From JBPEWY01 sp965224095 (GTDB lineage: Bacteria > Bacteroidota > Bacteroidia > Flavobacteriales > Flavobacteriaceae): a stretch of DNA of 64,000 nt. The notes under the pieces were generated by a model. The model was not told the origin of the DNA and searched no databases. It was given only the letters and a program-made list of their open reading frames with translations. A program made the translations under genes and the position numbers. This document shows, piece after piece, positions 54,122 to 61,319 of this stretch. Location of the stretch: contig OZ245039.1 in the NCBI GenBank assembly GCA_965224095.1, positions 3,596,001 through 3,660,000 on the forward strand, written 5' to 3'. How positions within the stretch are numbered: position 1 is the first letter of the stretch; each line of letters begins with the position of its first letter.

Positions 54122-55750
54122 TTATTTTTTTCGCACGCGCTTAAGAGTTAAGAGGTTTATCGGGTTGGTGCCGAGCCCGGTAATATTTTTGTGGGTAAAG
54201 CGTAAAGCCTGATCATAGTAGAGTGGCACTACAGGAGCATCCTGTATAAGGAGGCTATCCATTTTTTGATAAAGCAGGTATCTTTTTCTCAGGTCTACTT
54301 CAGAAGTAGCTCGTTCGTATAGCGAATCAAATACATTGTTTTTATAATGGGTGTAATTAGGGCCGTCAGGTGCAAAATTCATACTGTAAAAAAGAGACAG
54401 GTAATTTTCCGCATCGGGGTAATCAGCAATCCAGCTGGCCCGAAAGCAATCTAATTTACCCGTGGCTTTGCTTTGCCGAAGGGTGGAGGCCGGAATAACC
54501 TCAACCTGGATTGCAAGTCCTAATTTTTGCAGCTCCCGTTGTATGTATTCGCAAAGATCCAAATAGTTAGAGTCTGTAGTAATCGTAATTTTTGGATTGA
54601 TATTTCCGCTCTCTTTTTTATATCGTGCTATAAGCGAGCGGGCTTTATCGGGTTGATAGGTATACCCCTGCTGAGCGTTAAAACTGGGAAGGCCTTTGGG
54701 AATAAACCCGTTAACCGCGGGCGTACCTATGCCATTACGCAGGTAGGTGATCATTTTTATTCTGTCGAATCCCAGGTTTATTGCCTTTCGCAACAAAACA
54801 GATTGTATATCGGTACTTGAACTACCCATATAAAAACCGAGGTATTCCGTATTTAAATACGGACCTTTTAAAAGAGTTATGTGGTCTTTGTAGGCTTCCT
54901 GAAGTTCCCCGGAAACGGTGAGGATCTCATCTTTGTACGACGGATCCAACCCGCTTATGAAATCGATATTTCCCTGTATAAACTGTAAAAAAGCACTTTG
55001 CTTGTCCGGCAAAAAAGTAATAGCTACTGCTTCCAGGTAAGGAAGCGCTGCCCCGGAAGCATCCTTTTCGTAATAGGCGGGGTTTTTCCGGAACACCAAT
55101 TTTGTGTTTTCTTCCCATAGCTTAAAGCGAAAAGGACCTGTTCCTACCGGATTTGACCTGAAATTATCCCTGTAATGATCAACCGCTTCAAAGGGTACTA
55201 CCGAGCAGTATTTGGTAGTGAGTAATCCCAAAAAAGCAGGAAATGGCTGTTTTAGCTTTATAATTAATGTAGAATCGTTTTCGGCATAAAAACGGTCTGT
55301 ATAATTCATGACCCATTTCCCGGGAGCTGCCACTTTTGGGTCTACCAGACGATTCAGACTATATACAAAATCGGAGGCTTTAACCGTTCGGGTACTATCG
55401 GCACCAAATACCGCATTTTTATGGAAGTAAACATCGTCTCGCAAGGTAAAAGTGTAGCGAAGACCGTCTTCCGATAGTACCCATGATTTGGCTATATCCG
55501 GTTCAATCTGCAGAGCATTATTTAATTGAACCAATCCGTTAAACAATTGGTTTACTGCCCAAATATTACTCTGTGTTCGGGCAAAGGCGGGATCGAGTGA
55601 TGAAATATTAGCGTACGAATTATACCGGAAAACATCCTGCTCGCCGAAGGTTCTTGTTTCCCGGGAGCAGCCAACTGTAAAAAGCAGGGTACAACTTACT
55701 GATATATAAGAGATTGTTTTATATAGATAGGTAAGGTCCGGTTTTATCAA
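54122..55750 (-). CDS. ABC transporter substrate-binding protein, peptide type (SBP_bac_5), TTG start
   Basis: A 542-residue lipoprotein (LFTVGC, Cys28) of the OppA/DppA type. Motifs are DVFRYNSYANISSLDPAFARTQSNIWAVNQLFNGLVQLN, DDVYFHKNAVFGADSTRTVKASDFVYSLNRL, and YLDLCEYIQRELQKLGLAIQVEV. The only usable start is TTG at 55750; the next Met is after residue 130 and no upstream ATG is in frame. No permease or ATPase gene is nearby, so it is an orphan binding protein. It diverges from mtaB across 63 bp. Confidence 0.9.
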   Translation of the reverse strand: MIKPDLTYLYKTISYISVSCTLLFTVGCSRETRTFGEQDVFRYNSYANISSLDPAFARTQSNIWAVNQLFNGLVQLNNALQIEPDIAKSWVLSEDGLRYTFTLRDDVYFHKNAVFGADSTRTVKASDFVYSLNRLVDPKVAAPGKWVMNYTDRFYAENDSTLIIKLKQPFPAFLGLLTTKYCSVVPFEAVDHYRDNFRSNPVGTGPFRFKLWEENTKLVFRKNPAYYEKDASGAALPYLEAVAITFLPDKQSAFLQFIQGNIDFISGLDPSYKDEILTVSGELQEAYKDHITLLKGPYLNTEYLGFYMGSSSTDIQSVLLRKAINLGFDRIKMITYLRNGIGTPAVNGFIPKGLPSFNAQQGYTYQPDKARSLIARYKKESGNINPKITITTDSNYLDLCEYIQRELQKLGLAIQVEVIPASTLRQSKATGKLDCFRASWIADYPDAENYLSLFYSMNFAPDGPNYTHYKNNVFDSLYERATSEVDLRKRYLLYQKMDSLLIQDAPVVPLYYDQALRFTHKNITGLGTNPINLLTLKRVRKK

Positions 55751-55765
55751 AACAATAATTGTTGG

Positions 55766-55773
55766 TATATTTG
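55766..55773 (+). promoter_or_regulatory. -7 box (TATATTTG) of mtaB
   Basis: A perfect TAnnTTTG, with TTTA at the 19-base -33 distance. A small GCCCG / CGGGC hairpin (55776-55795) and the dyad AACAAT-A-ATTGTT (55751-55763) flank it. Confidence 0.55.
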
Positions 55774-55813
55774 CAGCCCGTTTTTATTAGCGGGCAAAGA
55801 CAAATATAACAGA

Positions 55814-57148
55814 ATGACACATAGAAAAAAAGTTGCTTTTTACACTTTGGGATGCAAACTGAATTTTTCGGAAACTTCCACGATAGCTCGCAATTTTTCT
55901 AAAGAGGGTTTTGAACGAGTGGACTTCGGTGAAAAAGCAGATATTTATGTGATAAATACGTGTTCTGTAACCGACAATGCCGACAAGCGTTTTAAAACCA
56001 TTGTAAGGCAAACTCAAAAGGTAAACCCAGAAGCTTTTATTACCGCAATAGGATGTTACGCTCAATTAAAGCCGGAGGAACTGGCCGCTGTTAATGGAGT
56101 GGATCTTGTTTTGGGTGCAACCGAAAAATTTAAAATCACCGATTATTTAAACGATCTTTCAAAGAACGATTTTGGCGAAATTCATTCCTGTGAAATAGAG
56201 GAGGCCGATTTTTATGTGGGGAGTTATTCGATAGGCGATAGAACACGTGCTTTTTTAAAAATTCAGGACGGATGTGACTATAAGTGTACCTACTGCACCA
56301 TTCCACTGGCCAGGGGGATTTCTCGAAGCGATACACTCAAAAACGTTCTTAAAAACGCATCGGAAATATCGGCAAAGGGGATTAAAGAAATTGTTCTTAC
56401 CGGTGTAAATATTGGAGATTACGGTAAGGGAGAATTCGGAAATAAGAAACATGAACACACGTTTCTGGATTTGGTTACTGCACTGGATGGCGTACCCGGA
56501 ATAGAGCGATTAAGAATTTCTTCAATAGAGCCCAATTTATTAAAAAATGAAACCATTGATCTGGTAGCTTCTTCAAGAGCATTTGTTCCGCATTTTCATA
56601 TTCCGTTACAAAGCGGAAGCAATGATATTTTAAAATTAATGAGGCGTCGGTATCTAAAAGAACACTATGCAAACCGGATTAAGAAAATAAAGGAAATAAT
56701 GCCTCACGCCTGTATTGGGGTTGATGTCATTGTCGGATTTCCCGGAGAAACCGATGAACATTTTTTGGAAACCTATTATTTTCTCAATGAGTTGGATATT
56801 AGTTATTTGCATGTTTTTACCTATTCGGAAAGAGATAATACGCTGGCAGCTAAAATGGAGGGTGTAATTCCAAAAACAATCAGACATAAAAGGAGTAAAA
56901 TGTTACGGGGGTTATCGGTAAAAAAGAGACGTGCATTTTATGAAAGTCAGTTGGGAAAAGTACGTACGGTTTTGTTTGAAGGAGAAAACAAAGAAGGTTA
57001 TATACATGGCTTTACAGAGAATTATGTAAAGGTAAAAACTCCGTGGAATCCGGAACTGGTAAATACGGTACATCCGGTCAGATTAAACAGAATTGACGAA
57101 GACGGAACGGTACGTTTTGATTTTGTGGAAGAATCTGTTCAGATATGA
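55814..57148 (+). CDS. mtaB: tRNA (N6-threonylcarbamoyladenosine(37)-C2)-methylthiotransferase
   Basis: A 444-residue radical-SAM enzyme that adds a methylthio group to t6A at tRNA position 37. The N-terminal cluster cysteines are Cys14, Cys50 and Cys81. The radical-SAM motif is CDYKCTYC (154, 158, 161). GVDVIVGFPGETDEHF is the conserved GFPGET segment. A C-terminal TRAM-like region follows from about 375. The N-terminus YTLGCKLNFSET matches MtaB rather than MiaB. It has its own promoter and a bidirectional terminator. Confidence 0.96.
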   Translation: MTHRKKVAFYTLGCKLNFSETSTIARNFSKEGFERVDFGEKADIYVINTCSVTDNADKRFKTIVRQTQKVNPEAFITAIGCYAQLKPEELAAVNGVDLVLGATEKFKITDYLNDLSKNDFGEIHSCEIEEADFYVGSYSIGDRTRAFLKIQDGCDYKCTYCTIPLARGISRSDTLKNVLKNASEISAKGIKEIVLTGVNIGDYGKGEFGNKKHEHTFLDLVTALDGVPGIERLRISSIEPNLLKNETIDLVASSRAFVPHFHIPLQSGSNDILKLMRRRYLKEHYANRIKKIKEIMPHACIGVDVIVGFPGETDEHFLETYYFLNELDISYLHVFTYSERDNTLAAKMEGVIPKTIRHKRSKMLRGLSVKKRRAFYESQLGKVRTVLFEGENKEGYIHGFTENYVKVKTPWNPELVNTVHPVRLNRIDEDGTVRFDFVEESVQI

Positions 57149-57150
57149 AA

Positions 57151-57179
57151 AAAGCCTCAGGATATGAGGCTTTCTTTTT
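57151..57179. terminator. Bidirectional terminator between mtaB and the small GNAT gene
   Basis: A 9-bp perfect stem, AAAGCCTCA / TGAGGCTTT, with a 5-base loop, has a T-rich tail on both strands between convergent genes. Confidence 0.9.
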
Positions 57180-57492
57180 AAATTCGTATTCCCACAGGGA
57201 GCATGTCTTTGTATTCTTTATGTTTCCTAAGGAAACCGGCTATTTGAGGACTTGTGGGAACTACTTTTAAATTTTTATCCTCGATGTGGTGAAGTACAGA
57301 TCTGATAAAATCATCCTTAAAGTTTTCATCAGTAATAGTTTCGGGAATCACCAGTTTGGTTAAAAAGACCTTGCGTTCCTGCGCCGCATACTCTATTTTA
57401 GCCAAATGCCCGTCAACCCTGGTTTCAAATTGCCTGAGGAAGTCGTTGTCAGTAATGGCAATTTCGGTAATTGTGTTGGAGGTTCTCATCAT
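57178..57492 (-). CDS. Short GCN5-related N-acetyltransferase-like protein
   Basis: A 104-residue protein of the small one-domain GNAT group (PF14542-like). Seen are FETRVDGHLAKIEYAAQERKVFLTKLVIPETITDENFKDDFIRSVLHHIEDKNLKVVPTSPQIAGFLRKHKEYKDML, with the KVVPTSPQIAGFLRKHKEY block that binds acetyl-CoA in relatives. Substrate unknown. Its leader is unusually long: a TACCTTTG box lies 164 bases upstream, with a strong hairpin between. Confidence 0.88.
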   Translation of the reverse strand: MMRTSNTITEIAITDNDFLRQFETRVDGHLAKIEYAAQERKVFLTKLVIPETITDENFKDDFIRSVLHHIEDKNLKVVPTSPQIAGFLRKHKEYKDMLPVGIRI

Positions 57493-57535
57493 ATTCTCAT
57501 TTACAGTTTCAATTAATCAATAGTATTATCGGAAC

Positions 57536-57565
57536 GTGCTCACTTAAAAAAGAACAAGTGAACAC
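57536..57565. repeat. Hairpin flanked by ATCGGAAC repeats
   Basis: GTGCTCACTT and AAGTGAACAC pair over ten bases with one mismatch. ATCGGAAC occurs just before the stem (57529-57536) and again about 46 bases later. Confidence 0.5.
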
Positions 57566-57655
57566 ATATTCAGAATCGGAACAAATAAATTTTTCATGTT
57601 TTGTTAAAGTACAAGTTGGTAGGGATGGTTGGGGAAATTCTTATTTTTAACCCCG

Positions 57656-57663
57656 CAAAGGTA
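57656..57663 (-). promoter_or_regulatory. -7 box (TACCTTTG) with a long leader to the small GNAT gene
   Basis: A perfect TAnnTTTG on the minus strand, with no good -33. Transcription from it would give a leader of about 155 bases containing the hairpin. Confidence 0.4.
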
Positions 57664-57707
57664 CAAAAAAAAATGCTAAGAGCCTATTTTACAATTCTTA
57701 ATGACGA

Positions 57708-58370
57708 ATGAATTTTAAAAAGACACATGTATATTTAATGCCAGGAATGGCAGCACACCCATCTATCTTTAAAAATATCCGTTTACCGGAAACTGTTTAC
57801 GAAGTGCATATGCTTACATGGGAGCTCCCTAAAAAAGGCGAATCTATTGAAGCATATGCCTTGCGTTTTTCTGCGAATATAAAACACGAAAACCCCATTT
57901 TAATCGGAGTGTCTTTTGGAGGGATTCTGGTTCAGGAAATAGCCAAACACATACCTGCTAAAAAGGTAGTTATTATATCAAGCGTGAAAAGCAGGAGCGA
58001 ACTCCCGAGAAGGATGATTTTTGCAAAATATACCAGGGCACACAGATTACTTCCTACCGGTTTGGTTAATAATGTAGAATTACTGGCGAAATATGCTTTT
58101 GGAGAAACCGTTACCAGGCGCCTGGAACTTTACGAACAGTTTTTATCGGTAAGAGATAAATATTACATTGATTGGGCTATTGACAATATCGTGAATTGGA
58201 AACAAAAAGAGGCGCTCGATAATATTGTGCATATTCACGGAAATAAAGATGCAGTTTTTCCTTTGGTACACATTAAAAATTGTATTGTTGTTGAAGGTGG
58301 GACTCATATTATGATACTCAACCGATTTAAATGGTTTAATGAACATCTTCCCGACTTGTTATCCAGCTAG
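57708..58370 (+). CDS. Alpha/beta hydrolase
   Basis: A 220-residue soluble hydrolase. The nucleophile elbow is IGVSFGG, with the Ser near residue 67. HIHGNKDAVFPL carries the acid, and GGTHIMIL gives the catalytic His. The N-terminus YLMPGMAAHPSIFKNI resembles the HGxG oxyanion region. No lid domain is visible, so it is compact. Substrate unknown. A 12-codon reading frame (57673-57711) ends with TGA overlapping its ATG. Confidence 0.88.
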   Translation: MNFKKTHVYLMPGMAAHPSIFKNIRLPETVYEVHMLTWELPKKGESIEAYALRFSANIKHENPILIGVSFGGILVQEIAKHIPAKKVVIISSVKSRSELPRRMIFAKYTRAHRLLPTGLVNNVELLAKYAFGETVTRRLELYEQFLSVRDKYYIDWAIDNIVNWKQKEALDNIVHIHGNKDAVFPLVHIKNCIVVEGGTHIMILNRFKWFNEHLPDLLSS

Positions 58371-58396
58371 TTTTTGATATTATTTAATTGATAAAC

Positions 58397-58433
58397 AGCA
58401 CTTTAAAAGTTAGTTTTAAGGTGCTTTGATTAT
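58397..58433 (+). terminator. Terminator of the alpha/beta hydrolase gene
   Basis: A stem of twelve pairs with one G-U (AGCACTTTAAAA / TTTTAAGGTGCT) and a 5-base loop is followed by a modest T-rich tail. Confidence 0.65.
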
Positions 58434-58525
58434 TCATTCCGCGGATTTTTTCAGCATTTAATCTTTAAAAAACCACAATAGAATCTCATTTTTAATGTTA
58501 ATTATTATATTTAAAGAAAAATATC

Positions 58526-59461
58526 ATGATGCAATATTTAAAAAAGGGGCTAATGCTGTGTGGAGTTGTGGCTTTATCCGGAACTCTGATTAATGCTGTA
58601 CAAACAGGTGATTTCGAGACACTTAAAAATATTGAGTTGCCAAATACACCGGACAACGATTATAATATTTATGCAATAGATATCCCGGAAGATTTAAATT
58701 TTGCAGGTGAAAAAGTCCCTGTTGATGACCCGGAGGTATTAGAGCGAATGGATAGAGAGCTGCTGGTGAACACTTACTGGCAGTCCAACGGTTTGCTAAT
58801 TATAAAACGTGCCAACAAATATTTTCCGGTAATAGAACCCATACTTAAAAAGTACGGTGTTCCGGATGATTTTAAATACCTGGCCGTAGCAGAAAGCGGA
58901 TTACAAAATGCGGTGTCTCCTGCAGGAGCAAGAGGGATATGGCAAATTATGAAGGCCACCGGACGTCAGTATGGTCTGGAGATCAATACCAACGTAGATG
59001 AACGTTATCATTTGGAGAAGTCAACCGAGGTAGCTTGTAAATACCTGCTGGATGCTAAAAAGAAATTCGGAAATTGGACATTAGCCGCCGCTTCTTATAA
59101 TGCGGGCCCAATGGGAATATCGAAGCAACAGGACCGACAAAAAACAAATGATTACTACGATTTACTGCTCGGAGAGGAAACCGGGCGTTATGTTTTTAGA
59201 ATACTGGCCATCAAAGAAATTCTCTCTAATCCTAAAAAATACGGATTTAACTTTGAGGATGAGGATTTGTACAAGTTTATACCTACTTATAGTATTGAAG
59301 TAGATAAACCGGTTAAAGACTTTGCCGATTTTGCCCATGAGCACCGTGTAAATTACAAAATATTGAAAATTCACAATCCCTGGTTAAGGGAAGCTTTTTT
59401 AAACAATAAGTCTGGAAAAAAATATTTGATACAAATTCCGAAAGAAGGATATTATAACTAA
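58526..59461 (+). CDS. Lytic transglycosylase (SLT domain), periplasmic
   Basis: A 311-residue murein hydrolase that cuts the MurNAc-GlcNAc bond to give 1,6-anhydromuropeptides. The N-terminal hydrophobic segment (LKKGLMLCGVVALSGTLINA) exports it. The SLT domain (about 105-220) has catalytic Glu123 in AVAESGLQNAVSPAGARGIWQIM and the AAASYNAGPMGI segment. It resembles MltD but lacks LysM repeats. Starts at either ATG of the ATGATG are possible. A bidirectional terminator follows. Confidence 0.93.
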   Translation: MMQYLKKGLMLCGVVALSGTLINAVQTGDFETLKNIELPNTPDNDYNIYAIDIPEDLNFAGEKVPVDDPEVLERMDRELLVNTYWQSNGLLIIKRANKYFPVIEPILKKYGVPDDFKYLAVAESGLQNAVSPAGARGIWQIMKATGRQYGLEINTNVDERYHLEKSTEVACKYLLDAKKKFGNWTLAAASYNAGPMGISKQQDRQKTNDYYDLLLGEETGRYVFRILAIKEILSNPKKYGFNFEDEDLYKFIPTYSIEVDKPVKDFADFAHEHRVNYKILKIHNPWLREAFLNNKSGKKYLIQIPKEGYYN

Positions 59462-59488
59462 AAAAAGGCCGCTTATTGCGGCCTTTTT
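59462..59488. terminator. Bidirectional terminator after the lytic transglycosylase
   Basis: An 11-bp perfect stem, AAAAAGGCCGC / GCGGCCTTTTT, with loop TTATT, sits between convergent stops. It has A/T flanks on both sides. Confidence 0.95.
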
Positions 59489-60003
59489 TATATTTTTTTC
59501 ATTTGCTGTTGCATCATCTTGATTTGTTCGGCAAGCATATTTTGCTTGTCTAATTTTTTGGCTTCGTTTAATAAGGTAGTAGCTTCTCTTTTTCTCCTTT
59601 TCTGCATGGCAATACCGGCAAGACTCAGTTTGGCCATAGCAACATCATAATCCATATTCAATCCTAGTTTCAGTGCTTTTTTAAAGTATTTTTCAGCCTG
59701 GGTAAGATTTATCTGCGAGCTAATTATTCCGTACAGATAATTGTAATATCCCTGTTGTTTTCTCGTGAGTGAAGCTTCCGGATTCTTAATTTTATCTAAC
59801 CATTTTTTGGTGCCGTCCATGTCTTGCTTTCTCATTCTTAAAAAAGCCAGGAGAATAATCTCATTTCTGAAATAAAGAAAAACAAATATAAGCGATAGTA
59901 ATATCAGGGCAATTCCATTCCCAACGTACCCTTCCGTAAACTGGTACACAGCAAAAGCAATAATTAAGGCAGCTACGATGAGTTTGATATTTTTATTAAA
60001 CAT
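59488..60003 (-). CDS. Small TPR membrane protein, unknown
   Basis: A 171-residue protein with two membrane helices (about 5-22 and 28-52) followed by TPR-like helices: MRKQDMDGTKKWLDKIKNPEASLTRKQQGYYNYLYGIISSQINLTQAEKYFKKALKLG and RREATTLLNEAKKLDKQNMLAEQIKMMQQQM. It is co-transcribed with the DUF6263 gene, 5 bp upstream. Function unknown. Confidence 0.75.
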   Translation of the reverse strand: MFNKNIKLIVAALIIAFAVYQFTEGYVGNGIALILLSLIFVFLYFRNEIILLAFLRMRKQDMDGTKKWLDKIKNPEASLTRKQQGYYNYLYGIISSQINLTQAEKYFKKALKLGLNMDYDVAMAKLSLAGIAMQKRRKREATTLLNEAKKLDKQNMLAEQIKMMQQQMKKI

Positions 60004-60008
60004 AATAA

Positions 60009-60899
60009 TCAGATTCTTTTATAAGTTATTTTAGATTTTAATATTGTAGGGCTGGTTATATCGGAATCCATACCCTTAAAAACGGAAGTTCCTTCCGAGC
60101 GCTGTTCTACGATCATTTTATTTATAAACCCACTATCCGGGTCACAAACAATTGTAGTTTTCTGAATTCCTTTCAGGGAGACCGATATGTCATGATCATC
60201 ATTCTTAACCGTAACGGGTCCTTCTCCTTTTATAAGATATCCTGACGGAATCGTATCAATCAGTTTCCAGGTATTCTCGGAAGAAAATTCACCGGAGTAG
60301 TTATTTTGCCAGCATTCGCCTACTTTTATCTTATTATTGGGATAGAAAAAGGTCATTTGTTCCAAACTGGCCGCTAATGCTTTTGCCCCGAAATCTTTGG
60401 TGAGGTCCTGCTCGAGTTGATCTATAGAATCAGGAGGGAGAAAAGCATCAAATCCCTTTAAGATATTCCGGATTAATTTTTCCGAACCGCTTACACCGCA
60501 TACTTTACCCTGACTGTCCATGGTAAAAATAATGGGAATGTGTAATAACCCTCTGAAAGCCTCATTCATTAGGTCATCGTCCGGATTATCCTGTGTGTCT
60601 ACATCCAATAGCACTCCTGTGGTATTTGATTCCGATATCATTTTAAACCGCAAGTATTCCAGACTCAGCGTGTACATATCACTTTTGGCCTCCAGTACCG
60701 TTATTTTCATAAGTCCCCCCATAGTGTTGGAAACCTCCTGCGAGGTGTCTTCCACGGTGCTGACAATTTGTTTTTTTACTTCCTGCTGTATCTTAAAAAC
60801 ATCTCCTTTGGTCAACGAATACCCAAGGGTTTCCTGAGCATTACAGAAGGAAGCTATAACCGTGATAAATATAAATACGATATGCGGAGAGAGCTTCAT
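60009..60899 (-). CDS. DUF6263 family secreted protein
   Basis: A 296-residue protein with a signal peptide (ending CNAQ). The rest fits DUF6263: YSLTKGDVFKIQQEVKKQIVSTVEDTSQEVSNTMGGLMKITVLEAKSDMYTLSLEYLRFKM and later CWQNNYSGEFSSENTWKLIDTIPSGYLIKGEGPV. It is strand-rich and presumably periplasmic or on the outer membrane. It heads a two-gene operon with a small TPR protein. Function unknown. Confidence 0.72.
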   Translation of the reverse strand: MKLSPHIVFIFITVIASFCNAQETLGYSLTKGDVFKIQQEVKKQIVSTVEDTSQEVSNTMGGLMKITVLEAKSDMYTLSLEYLRFKMISESNTTGVLLDVDTQDNPDDDLMNEAFRGLLHIPIIFTMDSQGKVCGVSGSEKLIRNILKGFDAFLPPDSIDQLEQDLTKDFGAKALAASLEQMTFFYPNNKIKVGECWQNNYSGEFSSENTWKLIDTIPSGYLIKGEGPVTVKNDDHDISVSLKGIQKTTIVCDPDSGFINKMIVEQRSEGTSVFKGMDSDITSPTILKSKITYKRI

Positions 60900-60951
60900 T
60901 AATGCGTTTTATTTGCTCCTGCAAAGAAACTAATTTTTTTCCAATCTTTAA

Positions 60952-60982
60952 TTTGTCAAAGTAAAAACTCTTTGTATATTTG
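60952..60982 (+). promoter_or_regulatory. Promoter of rpmH (TTTG-N19-TATATTTG)
   Basis: The best Bacteroidota promoter in the window: a perfect -33 TTTG, a 19-base spacer and a perfect -7 TATATTTG. It implies a leader of about 68 bases. Confidence 0.9.
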
Positions 60983-61056
60983 CGCCCAGATTTTGAACAG
61001 GAAAAGCAAGCACAAAACAAACGATAGTTTTATTACATTAGGTAAAGTATTTTACA

Positions 61057-61215
61057 ATGAAAAGAACATTTCAACCATCGAAGAGAAAGAGAAGGAATAA
61101 GCACGGCTTCAGAGAAAGAATGGCTACTGTTAATGGTAGAAAAGTGCTTGCCCGTCGAAGAGCTAAGGGAAGAAAAAAATTAAGTGTTTCCTCCGAGCCA
61201 AGACACAAAAAATAA
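61057..61215 (+). CDS. rpmH: 50S ribosomal protein L34
   Basis: A 52-residue, strongly basic ribosomal protein of the 50S subunit. The sequence starts MKRTFQPSKRKRRNKHGFRER and continues MATVNGRKVLARRRAKGRKKLSVSSE, matching L34 throughout. It is preceded by the best promoter in the window and followed by a terminator. In this organism it is not next to dnaA or rnpA within the window; carB follows instead. Confidence 0.98.
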   Translation: MKRTFQPSKRKRRNKHGFRERMATVNGRKVLARRRAKGRKKLSVSSEPRHKK

Positions 61216-61238
61216 TGGTCGGAGAGACGTTATCATAT

Positions 61239-61273
61239 AAAGGTGTTGCTTTTAACGGTAACACCTTTTTTTA
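61239..61273 (+). terminator. Terminator of rpmH
   Basis: A 9-bp stem, AAAGGTGTT / AACACCTTT, with a 12-base loop is followed by TTTTTATAT. Confidence 0.85.
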
Positions 61274-61319
61274 TATCACAGAATTTCTATAAATACCTAA
61301 CAACGCAACATTAAATAGA

